In this document: one piece after another, positions 34,425 to 44,491 of the stretch
Numbering within the stretch: position 1 is the first letter of the stretch
How the letters are laid out: every line of letters starts with the position of its first letter
Assembly (NCBI GenBank): GCA_963739385.1
Contig: CAVUAI010000067.1
Coordinates: forward strand, 1 to 64,000
Direction of reading: 5' to 3'
From: VAZQ01 sp963739385
GTDB taxonomy: Bacteria; Pseudomonadota; Alphaproteobacteria; Rhizobiales; Xanthobacteraceae
DNA length: 64,000 nucleotides
Translations under genes and position numbers: made by a program
Notes under the pieces: model-generated
What the model saw: only the letters and a program-made list of their open reading frames with translations
What the model was told of the DNA's origin: nothing
Databases searched by the model: none

Positions 34425-35291
34425 TCAGCGCAGGGAGGGTGTGATGTCGAATCCGAGCGTGGCCGAGAACACCGCGCCGCACAGATTCGAGCGCAGGCCG
34501 GTCGGATTGTTGCCGGGATTGATCACGCCGCCGGCGATGGCCGCGAGGTCGCCGGTCAACACGTAGCAATTCTCCTTCGAGAGGGTCGTGTCGGTGTAGT
34601 TGAGGGCGAGCTTGAACATGCTGTAGCTGAACGTCAGACCGGCACGCCAATTGGTGTAGGCCGGTAGCGGCAGCCCGCCGGCGTCGGCGTTGACGCCTCC
34701 GCCGCTCGGCGAGGTCGGACCGAAAAGCGAGCGGCCGGCATCGGCGGAGAGTGTCCAGCTGACCCCGGACGGCAGCACCCCGTTCGGCAGGTCGAGCGCG
34801 AACGACCCGACCGCGTAGGTGCCCCATGCGCCCGACTGCCACACGTTCGGCGCGTAGTTGAGTCCCATGCCCAGCGTAACTGTCTCGGTCGGCTTGTAAG
34901 CCACCGTCGCATGCGCCTCCCAATAGTTGGAACGCTCGGGACCGATTTCGCCGGGATAATAGTAATAGCCGGCGCCGATATCGAACTCGAACGGGCCCGT
35001 CGTGGGGCGCAACCCCGCCACCATTGTCAGCTCGGAGGCTGCCTGCGTCGAGAATTTCACGCTGTTGAAGTAAGTCGCGGCGTAGAGCCACCCGCGCTGG
35101 GCTTCGACGTAGGCACCCACTGACGGATGGCGTCCGGAGTAGCTGATGCCGCGGTAGATGTAGTCGGACAGCAGCACGCCGCCGACGGTGAGCTTTGCGG
35201 TATCGGTCCCGCTCCCGGAGTCCGTCTGCTCTTCGGCGCGCGCGGTGCACGCCGTGACAATGAGCCAGCTCAGCACAGCGGCACGCAGCAT
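34425..35291 (-). CDS. TorF-family putative porin
   Basis: The 288-residue protein has a signal peptide (LRAAVLSWLIVTACTARAEE) followed by VGGVLLSDYIYRGISYSGRH, the N-terminal signature of the TIGR02001/TorF outer-membrane beta-barrel family. Alternating strands such as YWEAHATVAYKPTETVTLGM follow, and it ends FSATLGFDITPSLR. It probably forms a small outer-membrane channel. ATG at 35291 was chosen because the signal peptide starts there. It is followed on the same strand by three polysaccharide deacetylase genes upstream, but the gap of about 220 bases argues for separate transcription. Confidence 0.8.
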   Translation of the reverse strand: MLRAAVLSWLIVTACTARAEEQTDSGSGTDTAKLTVGGVLLSDYIYRGISYSGRHPSVGAYVEAQRGWLYAATYFNSVKFSTQAASELTMVAGLRPTTGPFEFDIGAGYYYYPGEIGPERSNYWEAHATVAYKPTETVTLGMGLNYAPNVWQSGAWGTYAVGSFALDLPNGVLPSGVSWTLSADAGRSLFGPTSPSGGGVNADAGGLPLPAYTNWRAGLTFSYSMFKLALNYTDTTLSKENCYVLTGDLAAIAGGVINPGNNPTGLRSNLCGAVFSATLGFDITPSLR

Positions 35292-35515
35292 GGCCGCCTT
35301 CACTCGGGTGGCACCGGCACATTGCCGTTCGCTCACAGCATCCGGGAAATTCCGGCGGCAGCATGGCCGGCGGGCGGGTGCGCCATCTGGCGCAGCGCGT
35401 TGCGCAGTTGAGCTGGGGCCACGGTGACAACTCTGCCAACGGCCACCGCAATGATCTGCTCAGCCCAGCTCGTCCTCAGTCGTCGCCTAAACTGGCGGAA
35501 CGGGTCGGGCTCGTC

Positions 35516-36817
35516 TCAGCGGAGCTGTGGCGACAGATTGGTCGGCGGACGCATTCCGCTCAACTGGTGGCCGGATTGCTGGCGGCTCGTGGGCCACGAT
35601 CCAAACAGGCCGCCGAATGGCTGGATCTGCATCGGCGCCCTGGGCCTCTTTGCCGTGACCTTGGGCTTATCCTTGTCCTTGTCCTTGTCTGTGGACCTGT
35701 TGGCGGAGGTCGTGGACTTGGCAGTGGCCCCGCCGAGCTGAAACACGCGCGAGTATTTGAAATTGTACGCGCCCGGCACCGGCAGCGCTTCTGCCTCGCC
35801 GGGGACGACATAAGCTGCGACCTGCGGCCAAGGCGTCGTCGGCGGGACGATGGGGTTGCCGTCGTTCGCCACGGCTCGCTCGAAGGTTTGCGCCAAGGCG
35901 ATCTTGGTCACCGGACCGAAACGCTCGATGCCGAAACTGGCGGGGCTCGGCGCGGCCAGCACCGGCTCGGGGCTTTCGCCTGCGACGAGCGTACGCGGCC
36001 AGATCTTCGGCTCGGGCGAATGGCGCGCAGCCCACAGTTCGGGCTCGGCCACGGTCTTCGGCCGGTCCGGCGTCGCCGGCACCACGTGCACGATCTTGAA
36101 GCCGCGGGCCTTGAGCTCTCGCACAATGTCCGGGAACGCGAGCGCCGTGGCAGGCTGGATGTCGTGCAGCAGCAAGATGCCCTTGCCCCGCGCCTCCAGC
36201 CGGTTGATGGCGCGCCGCGTGATCTCGGCGTTGTTGATGTGGGTCCAGTCGTCGGCGGCGAAATCGACGCTCCAGGTCATATAGCCGTGAGCGGCGAGAT
36301 ACTGCTCGACCGAGTTCTGGCGCAGCAAGCCCGGGATCCGGAAGAAGGGAGCGACTGCGTTGGGATCGCCAAGGGCAGTCCGCAGCGAGGCAAAGCCGCC
36401 CTCGATCTCGTGCGAGGCCTGGTCCACCGACATCTTGTGGAAGGTGAAGGGGTGGGTCTGGCTATGATTTGCGACCGTATGCCCCTCGTTGTAGATGCGC
36501 CGCACGACCGCGGGATAACCCTGGACCATGCGGCCGACCATGAAGAACGTCGCCTTTATGCACTCGGAGGCGAGCGTATCGAGGATGCGGTTGGTGTAGG
36601 GCGGCAGCGGTCCATCATCGAACGTCAGAACAACTTCGCGGTCCCGCAGCGGCAGGGATTCGTTGTACTGCATGGAGCCCAGGCGCACGTGCTCGTTGGG
36701 ATCCACGACGATGGTGCGGCTGACACCGAGCGCGCCGGCGGGGCACTCCGCCGCCGCTGCCGTCCCCATGCCGATGAAGGACGCCAGCAGACAATATGCC
36801 GCGATCTGACTGCGCAT
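35516..36817 (-). CDS. polysaccharide deacetylase with long C-terminal tail, 433 aa
   Basis: A signal peptide (AAYCLLASFIGMGTAAAA) is followed by a NodB domain: VVLTFDDGPLPPYT with the catalytic aspartates near residues 65-75, TVANHSQTHPFTFHKM with the metal-binding histidines near 114-129, and GILLLHDIQPATALAF at the end. About 170 residues after the domain are proline- and lysine-rich (DKDKDKDKPKVTAKRPR), an unusual tail that may bind anionic cell-wall polymer. It probably removes N-acetyl groups from glycans in the periplasm. Confidence 0.88.
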   Translation of the reverse strand: MRSQIAAYCLLASFIGMGTAAAAECPAGALGVSRTIVVDPNEHVRLGSMQYNESLPLRDREVVLTFDDGPLPPYTNRILDTLASECIKATFFMVGRMVQGYPAVVRRIYNEGHTVANHSQTHPFTFHKMSVDQASHEIEGGFASLRTALGDPNAVAPFFRIPGLLRQNSVEQYLAAHGYMTWSVDFAADDWTHINNAEITRRAINRLEARGKGILLLHDIQPATALAFPDIVRELKARGFKIVHVVPATPDRPKTVAEPELWAARHSPEPKIWPRTLVAGESPEPVLAAPSPASFGIERFGPVTKIALAQTFERAVANDGNPIVPPTTPWPQVAAYVVPGEAEALPVPGAYNFKYSRVFQLGGATAKSTTSANRSTDKDKDKDKPKVTAKRPRAPMQIQPFGGLFGSWPTSRQQSGHQLSGMRPPTNLSPQLR

Positions 36818-37018
36818 ATCCCGGTTTCAACCCCGATTTTTGGACCAGTGCTTGAGCTCACCGGACTCAAGATGAGTCGCCCCAGCAACTGTGATCCAAA
36901 CAGTAGGTAGAGGCAATTTAATGGCCCCTTAATGGCCCGGTCCGGCAGCGGATTGCACCGCTCTGTGACGGCGGCGACACAGGTGGCTGTGGATGATTTC
37001 GGGATCCTCGCGGCGAGG

Positions 37019-37783
37019 TCAACGGGACTGCACCGGAACCACGTGCACGAGGCGATAGTCCCGGGCTTTCAAGGCGCGCAGGAAGGGCGGAAGCATGGCG
37101 GCGCTCTGCAGCTTGGTGTCGTGAAGCAGCACAATTCCGCCACGATTGGCCTCGAGCCGGGCCAGGAGCTGGGCGAGCTGGTGCTGGGGCGACATCGGAT
37201 TCCAGTCGCTCGCCCATAGGTCGGCGCCGAACACGACGATGCCGCGCTTCTCCAGGCGGTCGAGCAGGGCGGCGGACGAGGCGAAGCCGGGAAAGCGAAA
37301 GAACGGCGTGCGCGGTTCCCGGTCGGAACGTCCATAGAGCGCGGTGTCGATCGCCGCGAAGCCACGATCGATCTCGGCCTCCGCGGCGGCGACCGGCAGG
37401 CGGTCGAGCGGGCGGTGCGAAAAGGTATGATGGGCGGCGGTGTGGCCCTCGCGCAGGACGCGGCGGGCAAGCTCCGGGTTCGCAAGCACATTGCGGCCCA
37501 GCAGGAAGAACGATGCCCGCGCGCATTCGCGCTTGAGCGCATCGAGCACGCGACCGGTCGGCCCGGCGAGCGGGCCATCGTCGAACGTGAGCACGACCTC
37601 CCTGGGCGCGAGCGGCAGGGTCTGCGGAAAATGCTTGCGGCCGACCCGCGGCGTCGTCGCCGCATCGACCTGCAGCACGCGCGCGGTGCCGAGCGCTTCG
37701 GCCGGGCAGGACGCCGGTTCCGGCTCGCCAGCCGCCGTGTTGGCGGCAAGAACAAGCGCGGCGAGCGCGATGCACAGTCGCAT
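37019..37783 (-). CDS. polysaccharide deacetylase, 254 aa
   Basis: The protein has a signal peptide (LCIALAALVLAANTAAGE), then VVLTFDDGPLAGPTGRVLDA, AAHHTFSHRPLDRLP with the HxxxH pair, FFRFPGFASSAALLDRL and IVLLHDTKLQSAAML. It is a compact NodB-domain enzyme that likely deacetylates periplasmic or extracellular glycan. Sequence around ECPAGALG/SCPAEALG and RVLQVDAAT/RTIVVDPNE resembles the preceding gene, so the two are paralogues. Confidence 0.88.
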   Translation of the reverse strand: MRLCIALAALVLAANTAAGEPEPASCPAEALGTARVLQVDAATTPRVGRKHFPQTLPLAPREVVLTFDDGPLAGPTGRVLDALKRECARASFFLLGRNVLANPELARRVLREGHTAAHHTFSHRPLDRLPVAAAEAEIDRGFAAIDTALYGRSDREPRTPFFRFPGFASSAALLDRLEKRGIVVFGADLWASDWNPMSPQHQLAQLLARLEANRGGIVLLHDTKLQSAAMLPPFLRALKARDYRLVHVVPVQSR

Positions 37784-37849
37784 TGTGTCGCCTGTGTCCC
37801 CTCACATCCGGATCGAGGTTAATGTGAGCGCCGCGGATGCAGCGAAACG

Positions 37850-38884
37850 CTAGCGCGTGCCGCTCGATGGCCGCGGAGTTTGCGCGACGCCATGCCAGGG
37901 CCAGCGGAAAGTAATGGGCGCGCCGGCGGGAGCGGCGCCCGCGCCCGGTGGCCGCGAATGATCGGTGTCGCCCGGCCGCGAGTCGTAGCAGGTCGACGAC
38001 ATCACCGGCTCTCCCGCCGCCAGCAGTTCCGACACCGTCGCGAACGAATAGCCGCGCGCCTTGAGCGTGGCGACGATTGCGGGGAGGGCACCTTCGGTGT
38101 GCCAGCCGCGGCCATTGGCATGAAACAGGACGATTGAGCCCGGTTGCACATTGGCAAGCACCTGGTGCCCGATGGCCGACGCCGACTGGCCGAAGGTCGG
38201 GTCGCCCGAGGAGACGTCCCACTGGATCGGCGTCAGTCCCTGGTGCGCGGCCTCGTCCAACGCTGCGGCGCTGCAGGCGCCGAAGGGGAAGCGCAGGAAC
38301 CCAAGCCGCTGCGGCGCCTGCTCCCGCGCGCGTGCGCCGCGATCGGGTCCCATGCACTGCCGCGTTTGCAGCTCCTCGCGCACCTCTTCGTAGGCAAGCT
38401 GTGCGTTCCTGATCTCGTCGGCGAGCGCCTGGCCCGACACGGTCCGGAGGTTGCGGTGCTGCCAGGTGTGATTGGCGACTTCGAACAGCGGGTCCGCCAT
38501 GAGCTGTTGCGCGCGCTCGCGGTGCGACAGCATCCATTTGCCGCCCAGGAAGAACGTGGCCTTGATCTGGTTGCTGCGGAGAAAATCAACGATTCCGCCC
38601 TGGTAGCCCGCGATCTCGGACGCCTGCTCGCACAGGTCGAAGGTGAGAGCCACGAGCTTCTGCCCAGCCGGCAGCTTGACCCGGCGGATGACTCCGCGTT
38701 GAGGAAGCGGCGAGAATTGAGCGAGCACGCGTCTCGGGGGCGCGATGTGGGCCTGCGCCACACCCTTCTGCACCCGTTCTTCGCCCCTGCGGTAGAGAAG
38801 CTCGCCGGGAGCCCAGCACGTACTCTCCGCCGCCGCGGTGGCGGTGAGCAGGCCGAGCCAAAGCAGCGTCATGCGTGCGAGCAT
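37850..38884 (-). CDS. polysaccharide deacetylase, divergent, 344 aa
   Basis: A signal peptide (MTLLWLGLLTATAAAES) is followed by LVALTFDLCEQASEIAGYQG, where leucine-cysteine replaces the usual second aspartate and glycine of TFDDG, and by VANHTWQHRNL with the histidine pair and GSIVLFHANGRGWHT. TFDLCE-type members form a separate branch of NodB enzymes in rhizobia. ATG at 38884 or 38872 could start it. It lies 66 bases upstream of the second deacetylase gene, in the same direction, so the three may be one transcription unit. Confidence 0.85.
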   Translation of the reverse strand: MLARMTLLWLGLLTATAAAESTCWAPGELLYRRGEERVQKGVAQAHIAPPRRVLAQFSPLPQRGVIRRVKLPAGQKLVALTFDLCEQASEIAGYQGGIVDFLRSNQIKATFFLGGKWMLSHRERAQQLMADPLFEVANHTWQHRNLRTVSGQALADEIRNAQLAYEEVREELQTRQCMGPDRGARAREQAPQRLGFLRFPFGACSAAALDEAAHQGLTPIQWDVSSGDPTFGQSASAIGHQVLANVQPGSIVLFHANGRGWHTEGALPAIVATLKARGYSFATVSELLAAGEPVMSSTCYDSRPGDTDHSRPPGAGAAPAGAPITFRWPWHGVAQTPRPSSGTR

Positions 38885-39014
38885 GCGGAGAGTATCCGAT
38901 CGAACCACGTCGATACGCAAGGCAATGGCAAAGCTGCACCATAGCAAGCCCGCGCCGAAGGGCTGTGGCACCGATGCAGGGTCCGGAAATTCTCTTCAGG
39001 GCGCGCCGGGCGCC

Positions 39015-42000
39015 TCACCACGCGTAGCGGATGGTGCCGGTGCCGGCATAGGTGGAGGAGCCGCGGGCGAACTCGCCGTCGAACTTGCCGAGCAGCGACA
39101 CGCCGTTGGCGAGGCGAAGCTCGGCGCCGGCCGAGGTCAGCGCGGAATCCCGGGCCGGCAGCGCGCCGTTGACCACGAAGCTTGTGCCTGGAAGCGTCTG
39201 GAATGCCGCCGCCAGCGTCGGGTCGCTCACCCAGTCGTGCGCCCAGGCAAGCCGTCCGCGCAGCATCAGCGCGGCGCCGGGGTAGAAGGCCACCACGCGG
39301 TCGAAGCGTGCGCCCAGTTCGGTGCGGGTGTCGGTGCCGGTGCGTCCGGCATAGGCGAGCGCAAAGCCGCCGCCGTTGACGTCGGTCTCGCTGTAGCCGG
39401 GAGTGCGGAAGCTCTGCGCCTGCACCGCGGCATAGGGCGTGAGCGCGCCGAACATGGTGCCGATCCGGTAGCCGCTCTCGATGCGCCCCCCGAGGCTCTG
39501 CGCATTGAAGCTGGCGGTGAGATGGTTGCCCGCAAACGCGAAGCGGTCGGTCGACATCCAGTGGTTGGTGTAGGCGAAGGAGGCGGCGAGATAGAGCGCG
39601 TCCCAGCGCGTCACGCCGTAGAGGCCGGCCTGGAAGGCGTCGCTGCGTCCGCCGCCCAATCCCTGCGCCAGGCTCCAGTCGGTGCCGCCGCCCGCGAACG
39701 CGACGCCGACCGTGGTGTCGGGCGAGAACCGGTAGTCGAAGCCGCCGGCGAAGCCCGCGGTGCGGGCGGACAGGTCGTGGCTGCCGAGCACGGCGGGATC
39801 GCCTGACGTGCGGTTCGACCCGCCGTAGCCCGCACCCCAGACGCCCCAACGCTGCTCGAAGATTGTAGCCGGCTGCGCCTTCGGCGCCTTGAGCACTGCG
39901 GCATAGGCGAGGGCGACATCTTCCGGCACCGGTGCGCGCTCGGGCGCAAAGCCGATGGCCCCGCCGCCTGCATTTGGACCCAAGCCGCCGCGGCCGGCGA
40001 CGAAGGGATCGAGCATGACAGTGAGGAACTGGTTGCCGAGCTGGAACGCGGCCTGCTGGCCGCCGGTCGCGGGCTCGCCGGAAAGCTGGGAGAGCGCATT
40101 GCCGAGATTGCCGCCGGTCAGCCCGAACACGCTGACGAATGCCGGCGGCAGCGCGCCGCCGGCGTTGAAGAAGTTGTTGAGCGAATTGGCGACGTTGCGC
40201 TGGTTGATGCTTAGGCCGGATGCGCCGAGCGCGTTCGGTCCGCGGCCCAGCGTGGCGGTGAGGCCGAGGATCACGTCGGTCGCGGTGTAGCTGAGATCGG
40301 CGGTGAAGCCGGCCGGCAGGTTGGTCGTGGTCAGGGCATTGAATGCGCCGGTGCGGCCGCCCGCCGCCGACAGGATGGTATACGAACGCGACACGTAGCT
40401 GCCGGAGGCGAACACGGCACTGACGGTGCCGGCGAGCGCGGCGCTGCCGCCGGCGATGACGCTGGCGCTCGATGCAGTCGCCGGATTGACTTGCACGACA
40501 TAGAGCGCGCCCGACTGGAACGCGAGATTGCCGGCGACCGTCATGCTGCTGCCGGAAGTGCCCGAGCCCGGCGCGAACGTGCCGCCGGCATTGATCGTGG
40601 CGGCGCCCACGATGCCGGTGCCGGTGAGGATGCCGCCGCTGTTGACCGTGACGGCGGAATTGGCGATCGAGCCGGTCACCACAAGGGTGCCGGCGCTCAC
40701 CGTCGTCGGACCGCTATAGGTGTTGGCGGCCGAGAGCACGAGCGCGCCGGCGCCGATCTTCTCGAGCGGGCGGGGGCCGTTGAGCTCGGAGATCACGCCG
40801 GCCTGGGTGGCGCTGCCACTCGTCACCGAGAGCTGCGTGGTGTTGCTGTTGATCACGATCGGATTGCTGATGGTGACGCCGTTGGCGTAGTCGACCACCG
40901 AGCCGGTGGTGGTGAGGGCGCCGGACCCGAGCGCCTGGTTGTTCTCGAGCCGCAGCGTGCCGCCCGCGAGCGTGGTGCCGCCGGAATAAATGTTGGCGCC
41001 GGACAAGGTCAGCGTCGCCGGCGCCGATCTTGGTCAGGCTTCCCGTGCCCGACATCGTACCGGAGAAGGCCGTGCTGGTGTTGTCGCTGCCGGCGGTGAG
41101 CGCCGCCGCGCCCAGCGTGACGTTACCGGCGCCGGCGAGCGAGCCGATGGTCTGGTTGAAACTGTTGAGATTGAGGGTCGCGCCGGCCGCGACCGTGAAG
41201 GCGCTGGTCGGCGCGAAAGTGTTGGCCGCGCCGGCCTGCAAGGTGCCGGCATTGACGCTCGTTGTGCCGGTATACGAGCTCGCGCCTGACAAGATGAGAG
41301 TGCCGGCGCCCGCCTTGGTGAGGCCGCCCGCTCCGCCGATCGTGCCGGCAAGCGTTGCATTGTTGCCGTTGGTATCGAACGTGCCGCCGCTTGCGTTGAG
41401 CGTGACGGCGCGATTGGTCGTGAAGCCCGCCAGGAACTGCAGCGTGCCGCCGCCGAAGGCGAGGCCGCCCGCCGCCGCGCCGAGATTGGCATCTGAGCCT
41501 ACTGCCAGCGCGCCGCCGTTGATGGCGGTGCCGCCGCCATAGGCGTTGGCGCCGGTCAGCGTCAGCGTGCCGGCGCCGATCTTGGTGAGGCCACCAGCGC
41601 CACCGATGGTCCCGGCGAGCATCGCGTTGTTGCCGTTGGTGTCGAATGTGCCCCCGCCGGCGTTGAGCGTGACCGCGCGGTTGCTGACAAAGCCCGACAG
41701 GAACTGCAGCGTGCCGCCGCCGAAGGTGAGGCCGCCCGCGGCCGAGCCGAGATTGACATCTGAGCTTACCGCCAGCGTGCCGTTGTTGATGGTGGTGCCG
41801 CCCTGATAGGTGTTGACGCCCGCCAGCGTCATCGTTCCCGTCCCGGTCTTGGTGAGCCCACCGACTCCGGAGAGGGATGAGGCGAGCGTGACGTTGTTGC
41901 CGTTGGTGTCGAAGGTCGCCCCGCCTGCGCCGAAGGCGGCCAGTTGCGACGAGATGTCGGCGCTGTTGCCGGTCGCCCACTGCAGGCCGCCGCCGTCGAT

Positions 42001-43506
42001 CGTGATGAGGCCGGTGCCGAAGCTGTTGGCCGAATTGAAGTTGATGAGGCCTCCGGTGATGGTGGTGCCGCCGGTATAGGAGTTGTTGCCGGTCAGGGTC
42101 AGCGTGCCCACCCCGGCCTTGCTCAGCGTGCCGGTGCCGGAAATATTCGCGGCGAGGGTGATGCCGTCGGTGAAATCCGCAACGATGGCGCCGTCGTTGA
42201 GGAGGGTCGGCGTGATCAGCGTGCCGCCGAGCCCCCCGGTCCCGAGCCGGAGCGTGCTGCCGGCGAGGATCCTGGTATCCGCCGCCTCGACCACGCCGCC
42301 GTCGCTGATGGCGAGCGTCCCGACCAGCGGACCGCAGCCGCAGCCGCCGTCGCCGATGGAAAGCCCCACGTTCGCCGCCAGGCGGGAGCCGGCGCCGGTC
42401 ACCAGTACGAAGGACGAGCCGTCGACATTGTCGCCGATGAAGGCGACGTTGGTGTTGACCACGCCCCCGTCGGCGATCGTCAGCCTTCCGATCCCACCGG
42501 TAGTGCCGCCGCCGACCGAAAGGCCGAAGCCGCCGATATTCCATTGCGATCCCGGTCCGGTCACGCTCACCGTCGAGGCGCCAAAGAAGGAATCGACCTC
42601 GGCCCCGCCCTCGCTGTTGAGCACCCCGCCGTTGCTGATGGTGAGCGCTCCCGTTCCTAAAACGCCGACGCCGGTAAAGCCCCCTGCTGCCACCGTTACG
42701 GTCGATCCGGGGCCCGAAATCGTCATGTTGGAGGCGACCAGCAGGTCGCCAAAGACGCCGCTCGTCGGCCCTACTTGCAGCGTGCCGCCATTGATCACGG
42801 AGAGCGTGCCGCCTTCCACCGTCACGCCCTGGGCGAAGCCGTTGACGGTCAGCGAGCCGCCGTCGATCGTGAGCGTGCCGGTCGAGCAAAGGCAGAGGTC
42901 GAGATCGCCGCCGATCACGCTGCCGGTGCCGGTCAACCGCAGCGAGGCGGCGTCGTCGAGCTCGATGGAGCCGGGACCGCTGATGACCCCCGAGTAAGTC
43001 GTGCTCGTGCTTCCCGCGATGAACAGGTTGGTGTTGGTATCGGACGTGCCCAGCTGCAAGGCGCCGCCGCCCGCCAGCGAGCCGATCTCAACCGAGCCTC
43101 CGTTCCCGATCGCCAGCGTCGCACCGGTGCTGATGCTGAAGTCCGGCATGAACGACGACGTGTTGGCGGTGCTGTTGACCGTGAAGGTCGCGCCGTTCTG
43201 AACGGTGAACGAATATGCCGGCGCCGCGGCGGCAAACTCGATGGTGTTGATTGCGGCGTTGTTCGAGATGGTTACGGAGGTTGGCGCGCCGTTGTTGGTG
43301 AACGACGCCGTGTTGTCCGGCACCGTCGGACTGGAGCTCCAGTTGGTGCCGGTCGTCCACTCGGCTCCGGGACCGGTCCAGGTGCCGTCGACCTGGGCCT
43401 GCGCCGGCTCCGCACACAGTACGGCGAAGGCGCCGAGCCACACTCCGCCGAGCAGCACCGCGCGCGTCAGCGCTGGACGTGCGGCCGGCGTGGCAGAGTT
43501 CGACAT
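39015..43506 (-). pseudogene. autotransporter with PATR repeats, frameshifted near 41016
   Basis: The gene encodes a signal peptide (LLGGVWLGAFAVLCAEPAQA), a long beta-helical passenger with repeats of the GAGTLTLTGANAYGGGTAIN kind (passenger-associated transport repeats), and a C-terminal autotransporter barrel (WGVWGAGYGGSNRT, and final GTGTIRYAW). At about 41016 one extra base changes the frame: SLTKIGAG continues in the other frame as TLTLSGANIYSGGTTLAGGT. Without it the product would be about 1,496 residues. The adhesive or enzymatic role of the passenger is unknown. The frameshift separates passenger from barrel, so secretion would fail if it is real. Confidence 0.85.
41317..41950 (-). 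repeat. 267-bp tandem repeats within the autotransporter passenger
   Basis: Matching segments start at 41317, 41584 and 41851, exactly 267 bases (89 codons) apart. The first two copies are very similar and encode GGGTLQF, NRAVTLNA, GGTFDTNGNN and LAGTIGGAGGLTK; the third is more diverged. They are the passenger repeats amplified at DNA level. Confidence 0.8.
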
Positions 43507-43533
43507 CCGAATGATGGGCGCGGCCTGTCTACC

Positions 43534-43917
43534 GGCCTGTGGGCGCGAAGCCCGCGGTCGCAACCGTCCCGAACGCATCCCCGGCCCCCCTACGCACAAA
43601 CACGGCCAGAAAATGCGGCCGCGCCCAATGTCCCCGTCGCCCCGTGGACTCTTGAAACAGGGACGGTACGGGCGAAGGTGTTGCGAAATCAATGCGGCGT
43701 CCGGCATCCGATGCAGATCGCCGCGCGCTGTTGCCCTGGGGCAACTGAATGACCGTTGCCAACCGCCCCGGGATCGAATTCGGCTCAAACAATCGGCGCG
43801 CGATCGGCAGCCGCGTGTAGCTTTCGCGCCATAGCGGGAAGGTCCGCCGCTTGTGGCACCGCCTGCGGCTTCAACCCCACAGCGAAGCGCGGCGATCGCT
43901 GCCGTCGACCCGCGACC
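43534..43917. other. intergenic stretch, no gene recognised
   Basis: It lies between the autotransporter start and the end of the GNAT gene. No credible frame or terminator is seen. The autotransporter start itself is uncertain and could extend to an ATG at 43578 that has a GGGG stretch before it. Confidence 0.3.
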
Positions 43918-44379
43918 CTACGTCAGTCGCTTGCCGACCCGAACGAGCGTTGCCGCCACTGGTCCGGCGTCGCGCCAGGCGCCATGGCGATAGCCGTTGG
44001 CAAGGTAGAAGGTCAGCGAGGTGGGGTGGGCGTTGACGACGACCTCGGCCCGGCCGAAGGCACGCGCGGCCTCCTCGGCAAGTCGCAGAAGCACGGCTCC
44101 GTGACCCTGGCGCTGGAGGTCGCCGCGAATGGCGATGAGGCGAAGGCCGGCTTGCACCGGGTCGATCAGGTCGATGCGCACGGTGCCCACGATCTCGCCA
44201 TCGCGAACCAGCACATGCGGGAGATGGCCGGGCTTGAATTCGTCCGGGTCGTGCTCGTCGTAGGCCTGCCCTGGCAGCAGGCGCGCAAAGATCGCATCCC
44301 GGCGGATGGCGTGATAGCCGCGCCACTCTTGCGCCGATCGCACCGGCCGCAGCGAATAACTCTCGAGTGGATCGCCCAT
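43918..44379 (-). CDS. GNAT-family N-acetyltransferase
   Basis: The 153-residue protein has the GNAT layout: YSLRPVRSAQEWRGYHAIRR at the start, LVRDGEIVGTVRIDL for strands 2-3, then LIAIRGDLQRQGHGAVLLRL with the acetyl-CoA pyrophosphate-binding R/Q-x-x-G-x-G/A motif (LQRQGHGAVL), and VVNAHPTSLTFYLANGYR. The substrate is unknown. It is divergent from the MgtE gene, 112 bases apart. Confidence 0.88.
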   Translation of the reverse strand: MGDPLESYSLRPVRSAQEWRGYHAIRRDAIFARLLPGQAYDEHDPDEFKPGHLPHVLVRDGEIVGTVRIDLIDPVQAGLRLIAIRGDLQRQGHGAVLLRLAEEAARAFGRAEVVVNAHPTSLTFYLANGYRHGAWRDAGPVAATLVRVGKRLT

Positions 44380-44491
44380 GGGTGCCCGCGTGGAACTCGC
44401 TCCGCGATTGCCACTCTAGAATGTGCAGCGTACAAGCCCAATTCATCCGCCGGATAATTCGCAGCCCGACTCGATCGCGGTGAGGCTCGGC

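Noticed and set aside
34129..35451. 440-codon minus-strand frame overlapping the porin
   Set aside because: Its translation has no recognisable domain and the TorF-like frame with a signal peptide covers most of it.
36918..38537. Long open frame (539 codons) antisense or out of frame with the deacetylase genes
   Set aside because: Arginine/alanine-rich translation typical of an alternative frame in high-GC DNA; two well-supported NodB-domain genes occupy the same bases.
41944..43752. Plus-strand open frames opposite the autotransporter
   Set aside because: They are shadows of the repetitive high-GC passenger; no binding site or family pattern.
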